Counted from the stretch's first letter, positions 6,495 to 14,307 are shown. The stretch is DNA of 22,172 bases from an uncultured Bacilli bacterium (GCA_934090735.1 CAKOJR010000009.1:1-22172), one strand, 5' to 3'. Notes: a model not told the origin generated them from the letters alone. Numbers and translations: made by a program.

Positions 6495-7490
6495 TTGGTA
6501 GATACAAGTTTTAATCAAATTATTAAAATGATAGAAAAGCATAAAAACAATGCATATAGAAAAGTAAATGAAGAAATGATTTTGTTATATTTGGAAATTG
6601 GAAAATTTCTATATGACTTGAAGGAAAATAGTAATTACGGAGACAAAATTACAACGAAAGCATCTGATTTTATGAAAAGTAATTATCCTAACATAAAAGG
6701 GTTTACTAAAAGAAATATAGAACGTATGATTCAATTTTATAGTATTTATAAAGATGATGAGATTGCGTCACCACTGGTGACGCAATTGTCTTGGACAAAT
6801 AATTTGCTTATATTAAGTGGAACTAATAGTAAAGAAGAAAGACATTTTTATTTAAAATTATCAATTAAGAATTGTTATTCCAAAAGAGAATTAGATCGGC
6901 AAATATCATCGGCTTATTATGAAAGATATATGCTTTCAGATGGTAAAAAATTACCTACAGTTAATAGAACTTTAGATGAAAATGATTATCCAAATACTAA
7001 AATATTAGACACTTATAGTTTAGAATTTTTAGATTTACCAGCTGAATTTTCAGAAAAGGATTTAAAAAATGCGATTATAAAGAACTTAAAAAATTTCATA
7101 TTAGAAGTTGGTAAAGGTTTTACTTTCATTGGTGATGAGTATAGAATTCAGGTCGGGAATCATGATTTTTTTATTGATTTATTATTTTACAATCGTGAAT
7201 TATCTTGTTTAGTTGCATTTGAATTAAAATTAGGGGAATTTAAAGCAGAATATTTAGGAAAAATGAATTTGTATTTAGAAGCTTTGGATAGAGATGTGAA
7301 AAAAGAGCGAGAGAATCCTAGTGTTGGTGTAATATTGTGCAGTTCGAAAGATAAAGATGTTGTTGAATATTCGATTAGTAAAAATGTGTCCCAAGCTTTG
7401 ATTTCTGAGTATAAATTAAAATTAATTAATAAAAAATTATTAGAAACTAAACTTAAAGAAATGAAGGATTTGATAAATAATAATGATTAA
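6495..7490 (+). CDS. YhcG/DUF1016-family PD-(D/E)XK nuclease
   Basis: A 331-residue protein beginning at TTG, chosen because GGAGG at 6485-6489 is well placed and no ATG start fits better. The N-terminal helical DUF1016 region includes EEMILLYLEIGKFL, YGDKITTKASDFMKSNYPNI and FTKRNIERMIQFY, then VTQLSW (about residues 15-97). The C-terminal half is a PD-(D/E)XK nuclease fold with DFFIDLLFYNR and VAFELKLGEFKAEYLGKMNL; D (about 226) and E-x-K (about 244-246) are the likely metal ligands. Such proteins accompany restriction systems and defence islands. The neighbour upstream is an AbiEi-like antitoxin. The exact substrate is unknown. A 25-bp palindrome lies inside the gene at 6762-6786. Confidence 0.87.
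   Translation: MVDTSFNQIIKMIEKHKNNAYRKVNEEMILLYLEIGKFLYDLKENSNYGDKITTKASDFMKSNYPNIKGFTKRNIERMIQFYSIYKDDEIASPLVTQLSWTNNLLILSGTNSKEERHFYLKLSIKNCYSKRELDRQISSAYYERYMLSDGKKLPTVNRTLDENDYPNTKILDTYSLEFLDLPAEFSEKDLKNAIIKNLKNFILEVGKGFTFIGDEYRIQVGNHDFFIDLLFYNRELSCLVAFELKLGEFKAEYLGKMNLYLEALDRDVKKERENPSVGVILCSSKDKDVVEYSISKNVSQALISEYKLKLINKKLLETKLKEMKDLINNND
6762..6786. repeat. 25-bp palindrome inside the YhcG-type gene
   Basis: ATTGCGTCACCA (6762-6773) and TGGTGACGCAAT (6775-6786) are exact reverse complements around one C. The codons read IASPLVTQL, next to the conserved QLSW motif. Confidence 0.9.
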
Positions 7491-7535
7491 TAGTGTGTTA
7501 AAAACGATATATATTTATTAAAGAATTGTATGTTT

Positions 7536-7588
7536 GTTACTAAAATAGTAAACAAGGGTTCGAATAATTTAATAGCGATTGTCTTATA
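7536..7588 (+). repeat. 53-bp direct repeat, right copy (displaced spoIVA 3' end)
   Basis: The sequence repeats 5673-5725 with one mismatch and ends GTC TTA TAG, encoding the same 17 C-terminal SpoIVA residues and a stop, but with no gene body in front. A terminator follows directly, suggesting this is the original chromosomal end of spoIVA. Confidence 0.95.
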
Positions 7589-7593
7589 GTGTA

Positions 7594-7630
7594 AAAAAAC
7601 TAGATATTTTTAAGGAAAATCTAGTTTTTT
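7594..7630 (+). terminator. Original spoIVA terminator
   Basis: AAAAAACTAGAT (7594-7605) pairs with ATCTAGTTTTTT (7619-7630). It sits six bases after the displaced spoIVA end and shortly before HU. Confidence 0.85.
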
Positions 7631-7710
7631 AGTTGATTTTTAATTTGTTTTCTGGTAACTTATATTTGTAGGGTATAAACCTTATAAATTAGAAATGGGA
7701 GGTAATCGTT

Positions 7711-7983
7711 ATGACAAAACAAGAATTAGTAGAATTTATTGCTAATAAAGCAAACCTTACTAAGGCTGATGCTTTACGTGCTTTAGATGCAATGACTGAT
7801 GGTATTGTTGAAGGTCTTAAGAAGGAAGGAAAAGTTGCTTTAGTTGGTTTCGGTACTTTCTCAGCAAAAACTCGTGCTGCTAGAACTGGTATTAACCCAT
7901 TAACTAAAGAGTCTATTAAGATTCCTGCTAAGACTGTTGCATCATTCAAAGCTGGTAGCAAATTAAAAGACGCTTTAAACTAA
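7711..7983 (+). CDS. hup: HU family DNA-binding protein
   Basis: The 90-residue product has the canonical HU length and motifs: MTKQELVEFIANKANLTKAD (helices 1-2), GFGTFSAKTRAARTGINPLT, then ESIKIPAK, FKAGSKLKDAL. The beta arm with RTGINPLTKE intercalates into the DNA minor groove. HU compacts the nucleoid and bends DNA, and is essential in many Firmicutes. A strong GGGAGGT ribosome site precedes the ATG. Codon use is more C-rich at optimal codons than in its neighbours, as expected of an abundant protein. In B. subtilis the HU gene hbs also follows spoIVA. Confidence 0.97.
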   Translation: MTKQELVEFIANKANLTKADALRALDAMTDGIVEGLKKEGKVALVGFGTFSAKTRAARTGINPLTKESIKIPAKTVASFKAGSKLKDALN

Positions 7984-7992
7984 TTAACGATT

Positions 7993-8025
7993 ATGAAAAA
8001 GAAGTTTTATGACTTCTTTTTTTCA
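7993..8025 (+). terminator. Terminator of HU gene
   Basis: ATGAAAAAGAAGT (7993-8005) is nearly complementary to ACTTCTTTTTTTCAT (8012-8026), giving a strong stem with a long T-run in the distal arm. Confidence 0.85.
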
Positions 8026-8036
8026 TGGTGTTGTGT

Positions 8037-8051
8037 TAAAATTGACTTATG
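8037..8051 (+). promoter_or_regulatory. Extended -10 placing the start site at the recD2 ATG
   Basis: TGT-TAAAAT ends at 8042, six bases before the ATG at 8049. Transcription would start at or next to the A of the start codon. No ribosome site is present, so the mRNA may be leaderless. The -35 (TTCTTT-like, within the HU terminator) is poor. Confidence 0.4.
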
Positions 8052-10238
8052 AGTTATATTAAAGGTAAATACAAACAGTCTATTTTTGAATCTGAGACAG
8101 GCTATAAAGTCGGTCTTTTTAGGGTTCAGGAGACTAATGATAAAGAGTTGGGTACTAATAAGACAATAACTTTTACTGGTTATTTTGGTATGCTTAATAA
8201 GGATGATACTTATGTATTTAATGGTAATGTTATTTATCATGATAGATATGGTATGCAGTTTCAAGTAGATACGTATGAAAAAGTTGTACCTGAAGGAAAA
8301 GAAGCTATAATTGATTTTTTAACTAGTTCTTTTGTTAAGGGATGCGGAGAGGTACTAGCTAGGAAGATTTATAAAGTGTTTGGTGATGAGTCTCTTACTA
8401 AGATTAAAGAAAACAGAGAAAATTTATTTTTAGTTAGTGGTATGACTGATAAGAAAGCTGATAGTATTTATAAGTCTGTTGTAAAGTATTTTGAAGCAGA
8501 TAAAGAGATTGTTAAATTAAAAGAGATGGGTTTTACTGTTAAAGAAACAATGGAACTTATGAATAATTTTGGTAAGAGAGTTTTAGAACTTATTGATAAA
8601 AATATTTATATGCTTAAAGATTATGCGGACTTTTCTAAGCTTGATAGTATTTTTTTAGCAAGTAATGATCCAGAAGATGACAGAAGAGTGGATGCAGCTA
8701 TTATTAAATCAATGAAAGATTTAACGTTTGAGCTTGGTGATATTTATTTAGATAAGATTGAGATAGTAGAAGAACTTGCTAGTAAGTATAATATTTTTAA
8801 GAATATTGATGATATTTTAAAAGGACTTGCTAAAAGAAGAGAGATAATGATTTCTAATGAAGATTATTATTTGATGGAAGATTATTTAGATGAGTTAAAT
8901 AATGGGGTATCTATTGCGTCTTTAATGAGCAAGGATATTAAGAAAATAAATAAATTTAATGATTTGATAAAACTTACTGAAAGTGAACTTGGTATTACTT
9001 ATAATAAAGAACAAAAAGATGCAATTAAAAGCGCACTAACTAATAATGTAAGTATTATAACTGGTGGGCCTGGAACAGGTAAGACAACGATTATTAAAGG
9101 TATTATTAGACTTTATAGTATTTATAAGAAGATTAGTTATGAAGCGGTTACTAGAGAAGTGTGCTTACTTGCGCCAACTGGTAGAGCATCTAAGAGAATG
9201 AGTGAGACATGCGGTATAGGGGCAAGCACGATTCATAGATTCTTAAAATGGGATAAGGAGAGCAATACTTTTGCAGTTAATGAGCTTAATAAAGTGCATT
9301 ATAATGTATTTATTATAGATGAAACTTCTATGCTTGATAATCATTTGTTATCGTCATTTTTTAAAGGAATTGATCTTAATACAAAAATTATATTTGTTGG
9401 TGATGAGTATCAGCTTCCTAGTGTTGGGCCTGGTTTAATTTTATCGGATATGATTAGTGCAGGTGTTCCCCATATAAAATTAGAAACTATTTATAGGCAG
9501 AGTGAGAATTCTTATATACCAATTCTTGCTAAAGATATTAAGGATGTCAATGTTACTGATGATTATTTAGATAAGAAGGATGATTATAATTTTATATCTT
9601 GCGATTCAAAGGATATTAAAAATGTTTTAATTCAAATAATAGAGAAGATGCAAGAGAAAAAGATGGATTTAAGTAATTTACAAGTATTAGCTCCTATGTA
9701 TAAGGGAGAAAATGGAATTGATAATTTAAATATAGTGCTTCAAGAACTTATTAATCCAAAAGATGATAAGAAAGATGAGATTAAGGTTGGGCCAATAACT
9801 TATAGAGTTGGAGATAAAATTCTTAATTTAGTTAATGATATTGATAATAATATTTATAATGGAGATATTGGTTATATTAAAAGTATTGATATTAATTCTA
9901 AGAAGGAACCAATTATTATAGATTATTATAATAATGAAGTAAGTTATAAAAGAGAGAATTTTAATCAGATAACTCATGCTTATGCGATAAGTATTCATAA
10001 GAGTCAGGGTTCTGAGTTTATGCATGTTATTATGCCGATAACTAAAGGGTATTCAAGAATGCTTTATAATAAACTTCTTTATACTGGGGTATCTAGAGCA
10101 AAGAAAAGTTTAGTGCTTCTAGGTGATAAAGATGCATTTATAAAGTGTATTAATAATAGTTATAGTTTAATTCGTAAGACCAATTTAAAGTTAAAGATTA
10201 TGAATAATTTAAAGATAAATACGCAGAATAACAAATAG
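8049..10238 (+). CDS. recD2: RecD2-like SF1B DNA helicase
   Basis: The 729-residue product is a stand-alone RecD (RecD2/YrrC) helicase, a little shorter than the B. subtilis protein. An N-terminal OB-like domain (SIFESETGYKVGLFRV) is followed by helix-hairpin-helix repeats (about 90-190) and the helicase core: Walker A GGPGTGKTT (about 339-347), LLAPTGRASKRM, STIHRFLKW, Walker B FIIDETSM (about 421-428), VGDEYQLPSVGPG, YRQ, and the C-terminal motif YAISIHKSQGSEF (about 644-656) with YTGVSRAKK. It unwinds DNA 5' to 3' and contributes to replication restart and repair. A TGA at 8043-8045 in frame rules out an upstream start; no ribosome site precedes the ATG. Confidence 0.95.
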   Translation: MSYIKGKYKQSIFESETGYKVGLFRVQETNDKELGTNKTITFTGYFGMLNKDDTYVFNGNVIYHDRYGMQFQVDTYEKVVPEGKEAIIDFLTSSFVKGCGEVLARKIYKVFGDESLTKIKENRENLFLVSGMTDKKADSIYKSVVKYFEADKEIVKLKEMGFTVKETMELMNNFGKRVLELIDKNIYMLKDYADFSKLDSIFLASNDPEDDRRVDAAIIKSMKDLTFELGDIYLDKIEIVEELASKYNIFKNIDDILKGLAKRREIMISNEDYYLMEDYLDELNNGVSIASLMSKDIKKINKFNDLIKLTESELGITYNKEQKDAIKSALTNNVSIITGGPGTGKTTIIKGIIRLYSIYKKISYEAVTREVCLLAPTGRASKRMSETCGIGASTIHRFLKWDKESNTFAVNELNKVHYNVFIIDETSMLDNHLLSSFFKGIDLNTKIIFVGDEYQLPSVGPGLILSDMISAGVPHIKLETIYRQSENSYIPILAKDIKDVNVTDDYLDKKDDYNFISCDSKDIKNVLIQIIEKMQEKKMDLSNLQVLAPMYKGENGIDNLNIVLQELINPKDDKKDEIKVGPITYRVGDKILNLVNDIDNNIYNGDIGYIKSIDINSKKEPIIIDYYNNEVSYKRENFNQITHAYAISIHKSQGSEFMHVIMPITKGYSRMLYNKLLYTGVSRAKKSLVLLGDKDAFIKCINNSYSLIRKTNLKLKIMNNLKINTQNNK

Positions 10239-10250
10239 GAGAGTGTATTT

Positions 10251-10394
10251 ATGAAAGATTTTTTTAGTTTTATGATGGGAGCTATGTTTGGTGCTGCAGT
10301 AATGCTTGGCGCTAGTGAGCTTTCTAAGAATAAAGAAGTAGTTAAGAAGAAAGTTAATGATTTAATTGATGATACTTCTAAATTAGTAGGTTAA
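10251..10394 (+). CDS. Small YtxH-like membrane protein (47 aa)
   Basis: A 47-residue ORF with a good AGGAGAG ribosome site, 12 bases after recD2. It reads MKDFFSFMMGAMFGAAVMLG, then a lysine-rich amphipathic helix KNKEVVKKKVNDLIDDTSKL. One N-terminal glycine- and alanine-rich membrane segment followed by a charged tail resembles YtxH/GvpP-type small proteins. A terminator starts inside its last codons, so it is probably the end of the recD2 transcript. Function unknown. Confidence 0.75.
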   Translation: MKDFFSFMMGAMFGAAVMLGASELSKNKEVVKKKVNDLIDDTSKLVG

Positions 10395-10408
10395 TCCTAC
10401 TTTTTTTG
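10385..10408 (+). terminator. Terminator after recD2 and the small ORF
   Basis: AGTAGG (10385-10390), loop TTAAT containing the stop codon, CCTACT (10396-10401), then a T-run. Confidence 0.85.
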
Positions 10409-10441
10409 TATAATAATTTCTAAATAATAAATAATAATAGT

Positions 10442-11416
10442 ATGAGTAAGATTAAAAATTTAAAACTATTAAAAATCTTTTTGTTTTTAGCTAATATCTT
10501 ACTATTATTATTTATTATTAAAGAATGTAAGATATTAAATTTTTGCTGCATAATTATAAGTTTGGTAAGTCCTTGTATATTTGGTTATGTTATTGCGTGG
10601 GTTATTAAACCGGTTATGCTCTTTTTTAATAAGAAGTTTAATACTTATATTTCTAGTGCTTTAACATTTTTATTACTTGGTTTAGTTATATTTCTTATTG
10701 GTTATTTTTTAGTACCTATAATAATTAGAGAGTTTAGTAATTTACTACCTAATATTATTACTTTTTATAAAAAGAATAGTTCTAAAATTATTAGATATGT
10801 AAATATAGGAGATATCGGTAAGAAGTTTATTAGATGTACAATAGGACTTAAAGATATTCTTATTAATTTGTTTTATGCTTTCTTTATAGCGTTTTTCTTT
10901 TTAACTAATCATGAAGAAACTACTAAGTTTATTAGTAAAAGAGTACCATCCAGATTATCTTTAGAGATTACTAGTAATTTAAGAGTGTTTGTTAAGGGGA
11001 CTTTGCTTGATACAGTTATTTTATTTATTATGAGTCTTATTACATTTAGCATTACTGGTATGCCATATGCACTTTTATTTGCTATATTTACATCTATTAC
11101 TAATGTTATTCCTTTTATTGGACCGTATATTGGCGGAATTCCAGCTGTACTTGTGTCTTTATCAGTAAGTATGAAACTAGGAATAATTGTTTTAATTGAG
11201 GTGATGATTTTACAGTTTATTGAGTCATCTTTTATTCATCCATATATTATGAGTAAAGGGTTAAAAATAAATCCAATAATTATTCTTATTGGACTTATAG
11301 TATTTGGTTATTTCTTTGGTATTATAGGTATGCTAATTAGTACACCTTTAATAAGTGTTATTAAATCAGTTTATGAGTATTATGAAGCTGATATTAAGAA
11401 AGCTCTTCATAAATAG
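10442..11416 (+). CDS. AI-2E family (PerM/UPF0118) membrane protein
   Basis: A 324-residue polytopic protein with about seven or eight hydrophobic segments. The family block is clear: PLLIxxF-type topology, GTLLDTVILFIMSLITFSIT, then NVIPFIGPYIGGIPAVLVSL (about residues 220-240), SFIHPYIMSKGLKINPIIIL and FGIIGMLISTPLISVIKSVY. Members include putative AI-2 exporters and cation antiporters, and substrate cannot be told from sequence. TATAAT at 10409-10414 may be its -10. The bases before the ATG are A/T only, so it has no recognisable ribosome site. Its 3' end overlaps the convergent transglutaminase-like gene by 23 bp. Confidence 0.9.
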   Translation: MSKIKNLKLLKIFLFLANILLLLFIIKECKILNFCCIIISLVSPCIFGYVIAWVIKPVMLFFNKKFNTYISSALTFLLLGLVIFLIGYFLVPIIIREFSNLLPNIITFYKKNSSKIIRYVNIGDIGKKFIRCTIGLKDILINLFYAFFIAFFFLTNHEETTKFISKRVPSRLSLEITSNLRVFVKGTLLDTVILFIMSLITFSITGMPYALLFAIFTSITNVIPFIGPYIGGIPAVLVSLSVSMKLGIIVLIEVMILQFIESSFIHPYIMSKGLKINPIIILIGLIVFGYFFGIIGMLISTPLISVIKSVYEYYEADIKKALHK

Positions 11417-12290
11417 TTTTATCATATTCATGGTCAGTTATTTGGTATTTTTCTAGGGCTGGTGTATCTATTAAATAAAATTTATGAAGTAGGGTATCTT
11501 CTCCAGAACTGCTTACTGGATCATCCCATGTTAGATCTAAATGTAGCCAAGTGTTTTCTATATATACAGCGTTCCATACGTGGGTGTTAGATGCTATTTT
11601 GAAGTTTGGCACATTAAATTTATTTAGGAACAAAGCCATGGCATCAGCATAACCACCACATACAGCGATATGATTTATTAATGTTCCATATGCAGTAGAA
11701 GATTTGGAATCAGAATTAGCAGTGTCGTATTTGGTGTTGTTAATTATGTAATCATGTATTTTTAATATTTTATCTTCTGTTTTCATATCGTCAGTTATAT
11801 TTTCACTTATGATTTCGTTTATTTTGTTATTGATAGTAATTATATCATCACTGGAGTAAAGCTTTTCAATCTTAATGTTTACTTCACCACTTTGAGAGTA
11901 GGTAACATTAATTGATTTAAAGTTGTTAAACGGGCTTACAAAATTGTTTATGTGAGTTAGGGTGCTTGCATCATTTGTAATGGCATTTACATCATCTAGG
12001 CATGAGGTGTACTCGCTAGGACAGTAGAAGGTGAATTCATCATAGCCTCTATCTAAAATACTATAAAAAATATCTTTAATATCTTGCATGCTTAGAGGAG
12101 AGAATGTTTTACTTTCTTTGACGAAATCAAAGCTTACTTGTTTGTAATAAGCATTTGGTTCATTTAGAACTACTTTTGGTTCTTTACTAAAGATGGAGCT
12201 TATATAATTTATTATTTTATTGTAATTAAAAGATGTATATACAACTATTAAAATAATTATAAGAGTAGTTATTATATTTTTAAATTTCAC
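11394..12290 (-). CDS. Membrane-anchored transglutaminase-like protein
   Basis: From the GTG at 12290, preceded by GGTGAT, the product is 298 residues; an in-frame TTG at 12302 gives four more. An N-terminal hydrophobic anchor (KNIITTLIIILIVVYTSF) is followed by an extracellular region and a transglutaminase-core domain at the C-terminus. The likely triad is Cys in HIAVCGGYADAMAL, His in SNTHVWNAVY and Asp in HLDLTWDDP. KIHDYIINNTKYD is the usual segment before the catalytic Cys. Such bacterial proteins are often cell-envelope cysteine proteases or crosslinking-type enzymes. It converges on and overlaps the AI-2E family gene, with no terminator between them. Confidence 0.85.
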   Translation of the reverse strand: MKFKNIITTLIIILIVVYTSFNYNKIINYISSIFSKEPKVVLNEPNAYYKQVSFDFVKESKTFSPLSMQDIKDIFYSILDRGYDEFTFYCPSEYTSCLDDVNAITNDASTLTHINNFVSPFNNFKSINVTYSQSGEVNIKIEKLYSSDDIITINNKINEIISENITDDMKTEDKILKIHDYIINNTKYDTANSDSKSSTAYGTLINHIAVCGGYADAMALFLNKFNVPNFKIASNTHVWNAVYIENTWLHLDLTWDDPVSSSGEDTLLHKFYLIDTPALEKYQITDHEYDKTIYEELS

Positions 12291-12350
12291 TATTATCACC
12301 AATATTATGATATCAAAATATAAGTTAAATTAAAAGAAAAAGTGACAATA

Positions 12351-12376
12351 AAAAAACTTAGATGTTAATCCAAGCT
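12351..12376 (-). terminator. Terminator of rpsT
   Basis: On the minus strand CTTGGAT, loop TAAC, ATCTAAG, then a T7 run. On the plus strand the stem occupies 12357-12374. Confidence 0.8.
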
Positions 12377-12378
12377 TA

Positions 12379-12642
12379 TTATATCATTTCTTTAACTTTT
12401 TTATTTAATCTTGCTTTTTGTCTATCACAAGTATTCTTTTTGATTAATCCTTTACTAGAACATTTATCTAGGTCAGCCATAGTAGTTTTTAATTGAGCTT
12501 GAGCTGCTTCTAGATTTTTTTCTTTAACTGCTTTTTCTAGTTTTTTCATTCCGTTCTTTACTTTAGAGGTATAAGAAGTATTACTTGCTGTTTTAATTTT
12601 GTCAGTTTTAACACTTTTTTTAGCGCTCTTAATGTTAGCCAT
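12379..12642 (-). CDS. rpsT: 30S ribosomal protein S20
   Basis: An 87-residue basic protein beginning MANIKSAKKSVKTDKIK, with KNGMKKLEKAV and, near the end, KKNTCDRQKARLNKKV, the S20 signature (usually KNxAARxKSRL). It binds 16S rRNA early in small-subunit assembly. It is monocistronic, with a strong AAGGAAGGAG ribosome site, a clear promoter at 12673-12701 and its own terminator. One cysteine (CSSKGLI) and another in NTCDRQ are unusual but tolerated in S20. Confidence 0.96.
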   Translation of the reverse strand: MANIKSAKKSVKTDKIKTASNTSYTSKVKNGMKKLEKAVKEKNLEAAQAQLKTTMADLDKCSSKGLIKKNTCDRQKARLNKKVKEMI

Positions 12643-12672
12643 AAATATCTCCTTCCTTAAATTACAACACTG

Positions 12673-12701
12673 ATTTTACCAAAATATTAAATAAAATGCA
12701 A
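12673..12701 (-). promoter_or_regulatory. Promoter of rpsT
   Basis: Read on the minus strand: TTGCAT (12696-12701), 17-bp spacer, extended -10 TGG-TAAAAT (12673-12678). Confidence 0.75.
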
Positions 12702-12710
12702 GTTAATATA

Positions 12711-12739
12711 TTGATAAATAATAAATATTTTGATATTAT
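12711..12739 (+). promoter_or_regulatory. Promoter of second surface protein
   Basis: TTGATA (12711-12716), 17-bp spacer, TATTAT (12734-12739), then AAGGAGT before the ATG at 12772. It is back to back with the rpsT promoter; the two -35 boxes are only nine bases apart. Confidence 0.7.
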
Positions 12740-12771
12740 TTTAATAGTAATAAAGAATAAGGAGTCTTATC

Positions 12772-14307
12772 ATGTATATAAATAAACTAATTAAGAAACA
12801 AGTTATGCTTATTTTAGCTACAATTGTCTTAGTGGGAATTTTAGCAGTTACGACATCTTTTGCGGTTTTTGAGGAAACTAAGAGCAATGCGACAGATCAA
12901 AAAATGGCGATAGGAGATTTGGATGTAACATTTACTGGTGGTTCTGCAATAAGTATTACTGATATTAATCCAATGACTGATAGTAAAGCTTTAACACAGA
13001 CAAATAATATTTATACATTTACTATAAAGAATAATGGTACTGTTCCTTATAGTTTTAAGGTAAGTGCAATTAATAATCCTAGCTACACTAGTAATTTATT
13101 ACCTCATCAATATATTAGATATTCACTTAATAGTGGGACAGCAAGTGCTTTAGGTGCTGGGCAAGCAGACTATGAACTTACTAGTGATGTTATTGAGGCT
13201 GGTGCAACTAAAACTTATACTTTAAGATTATGGGTAGCAGATGCTTCTACGTATAAATTACCTAATTCAGCTTTAGGACAGGAAATACATTTAAAGATAT
13301 CTGTAGAAGGTAAAGCAGGTAGTGGATGGTTACCATCTAATCTTAAAGATAGAATACTTGCATTAAATGAAGTTAAAGTGCCACTTACAACGCCTGGACA
13401 AGAGATATCTTCTGAAAATGAAGCGCTTCTTGCAAGTGCAGAAGATGATTATGGTACATCTTATTACTTTAGAGGTGCTGTAACAAATAACTATGTCGAG
13501 TTTGCGAATAAATGCTGGAGAATAGTAAGAATAACTGGTGATGGGTCAATAAAAATAGTTTTATATAACGATAATACAAGTGGAGTTTCTGATCCGTGTT
13601 CAATTGAAGAAAATACAGCGGCATATATAGGATTTGCTCAAAATCAAGCAATAGCTTTTAATGAGTCTTATAATGATAATGCACATGTTGGTTTTATGTA
13701 TGGAACATCCGGTTCAAGTGATTATGCAAGTACTCATGCTAATACTAATAAAAGTACAGTTTTAAGTTTTTTAGAAGACTGGTATGATAGTAATTTGGCA
13801 ACTTATTCTAACAAGTTGGCAGATACAATATGGTGTAATGATAAAAGTACTGTGAGTAATGAATTAGGTTATGGAACAAATAGTAATAATTATTCTGCTT
13901 ATGACAGATTAGTTTCTAAAAAGGCACCATCTTTGACATGTCCGAATGATAATAATGGTGGTAAATTATCTAAGTTTACTGTAAGTGATATAACTAACGG
14001 CAATGGTAATTTAAAAGGTAAAATCGGGTTATTAACTGCGGATGAAGTTATTTTTGCTGGGGAGTTATTTTCTACTAAAAACTTTTTGTCTTATTTGTAT
14101 GAAAACGCGTCCAGTGGTGAGTGGTGGTTAATGACACCTTATGACTTTTTCTTTGACAGATATGCAAGAGTGTTTTATGTGGCTTTAGGTGGAGTTTATA
14201 ATGGAGATGTTTCAGAGTTGCGCTGGGCACGTCCAGCAATTAGTTTAGTTTCATCGATTAAAGTTATTGGTTCTGGTACTTCAGAAGACCCATATGTAGT
14301 AGAGTAG
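12772..14307 (+). CDS. SipW-signal-type surface protein, paralogue without GC-rich tail
   Basis: A 511-residue exported protein with a signal-like hydrophobic stretch at residues 10-32 ending TTSFAVF, then a TasA/camelysin-like beta region (IGDLDVTFTGG, YTFTIKNNGTVPYSFKVSAI). From about residue 210 it shares the central domain of the 1834-3402 product, including SAEDDYGTSYYFRG and WRIVR. The tail GEWWLMTPYDFFFDRYARVF then WARPAISL is laid out like the DGR-type tail of its paralogue but keeps native AT-rich codons. It may be a non-diversified relative or a target not recently rewritten. It has its own promoter and a good ribosome site. Ligand and partner are unknown. Confidence 0.82.
   Translation: MYINKLIKKQVMLILATIVLVGILAVTTSFAVFEETKSNATDQKMAIGDLDVTFTGGSAISITDINPMTDSKALTQTNNIYTFTIKNNGTVPYSFKVSAINNPSYTSNLLPHQYIRYSLNSGTASALGAGQADYELTSDVIEAGATKTYTLRLWVADASTYKLPNSALGQEIHLKISVEGKAGSGWLPSNLKDRILALNEVKVPLTTPGQEISSENEALLASAEDDYGTSYYFRGAVTNNYVEFANKCWRIVRITGDGSIKIVLYNDNTSGVSDPCSIEENTAAYIGFAQNQAIAFNESYNDNAHVGFMYGTSGSSDYASTHANTNKSTVLSFLEDWYDSNLATYSNKLADTIWCNDKSTVSNELGYGTNSNNYSAYDRLVSKKAPSLTCPNDNNGGKLSKFTVSDITNGNGNLKGKIGLLTADEVIFAGELFSTKNFLSYLYENASSGEWWLMTPYDFFFDRYARVFYVALGGVYNGDVSELRWARPAISLVSSIKVIGSGTSEDPYVVE
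13432..13530 (+). repeat. 99-bp segment shared with first surface gene (copy 2)
   Basis: It matches 2509-2607 at 93 of 99 positions by eye; five of the six differences fall at third codon positions. Confidence 0.85.

Larger units (their letters stand above)
5727..7535. mobile_element. Putative inserted defence-type cassette at spoIVA 3' end
   Basis: About 1.8 kb lies between two 53-bp copies of the spoIVA end. Removing the interval plus one copy restores spoIVA, its likely native terminator (7594-7630) and the HU gene, the order found in B. subtilis. The interval holds an AbiEi-like antitoxin and a YhcG/DUF1016-type nuclease and no integrase or transposase. I infer insertion by site-specific or homologous recombination that regenerated the end of spoIVA, as integrative elements do. 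Confidence 0.7.

Noticed and set aside
9828..10025. Minus-strand ORF inside recD2
   Set aside because: Low-complexity Ile/Asn-rich shadow of a clear helicase gene.
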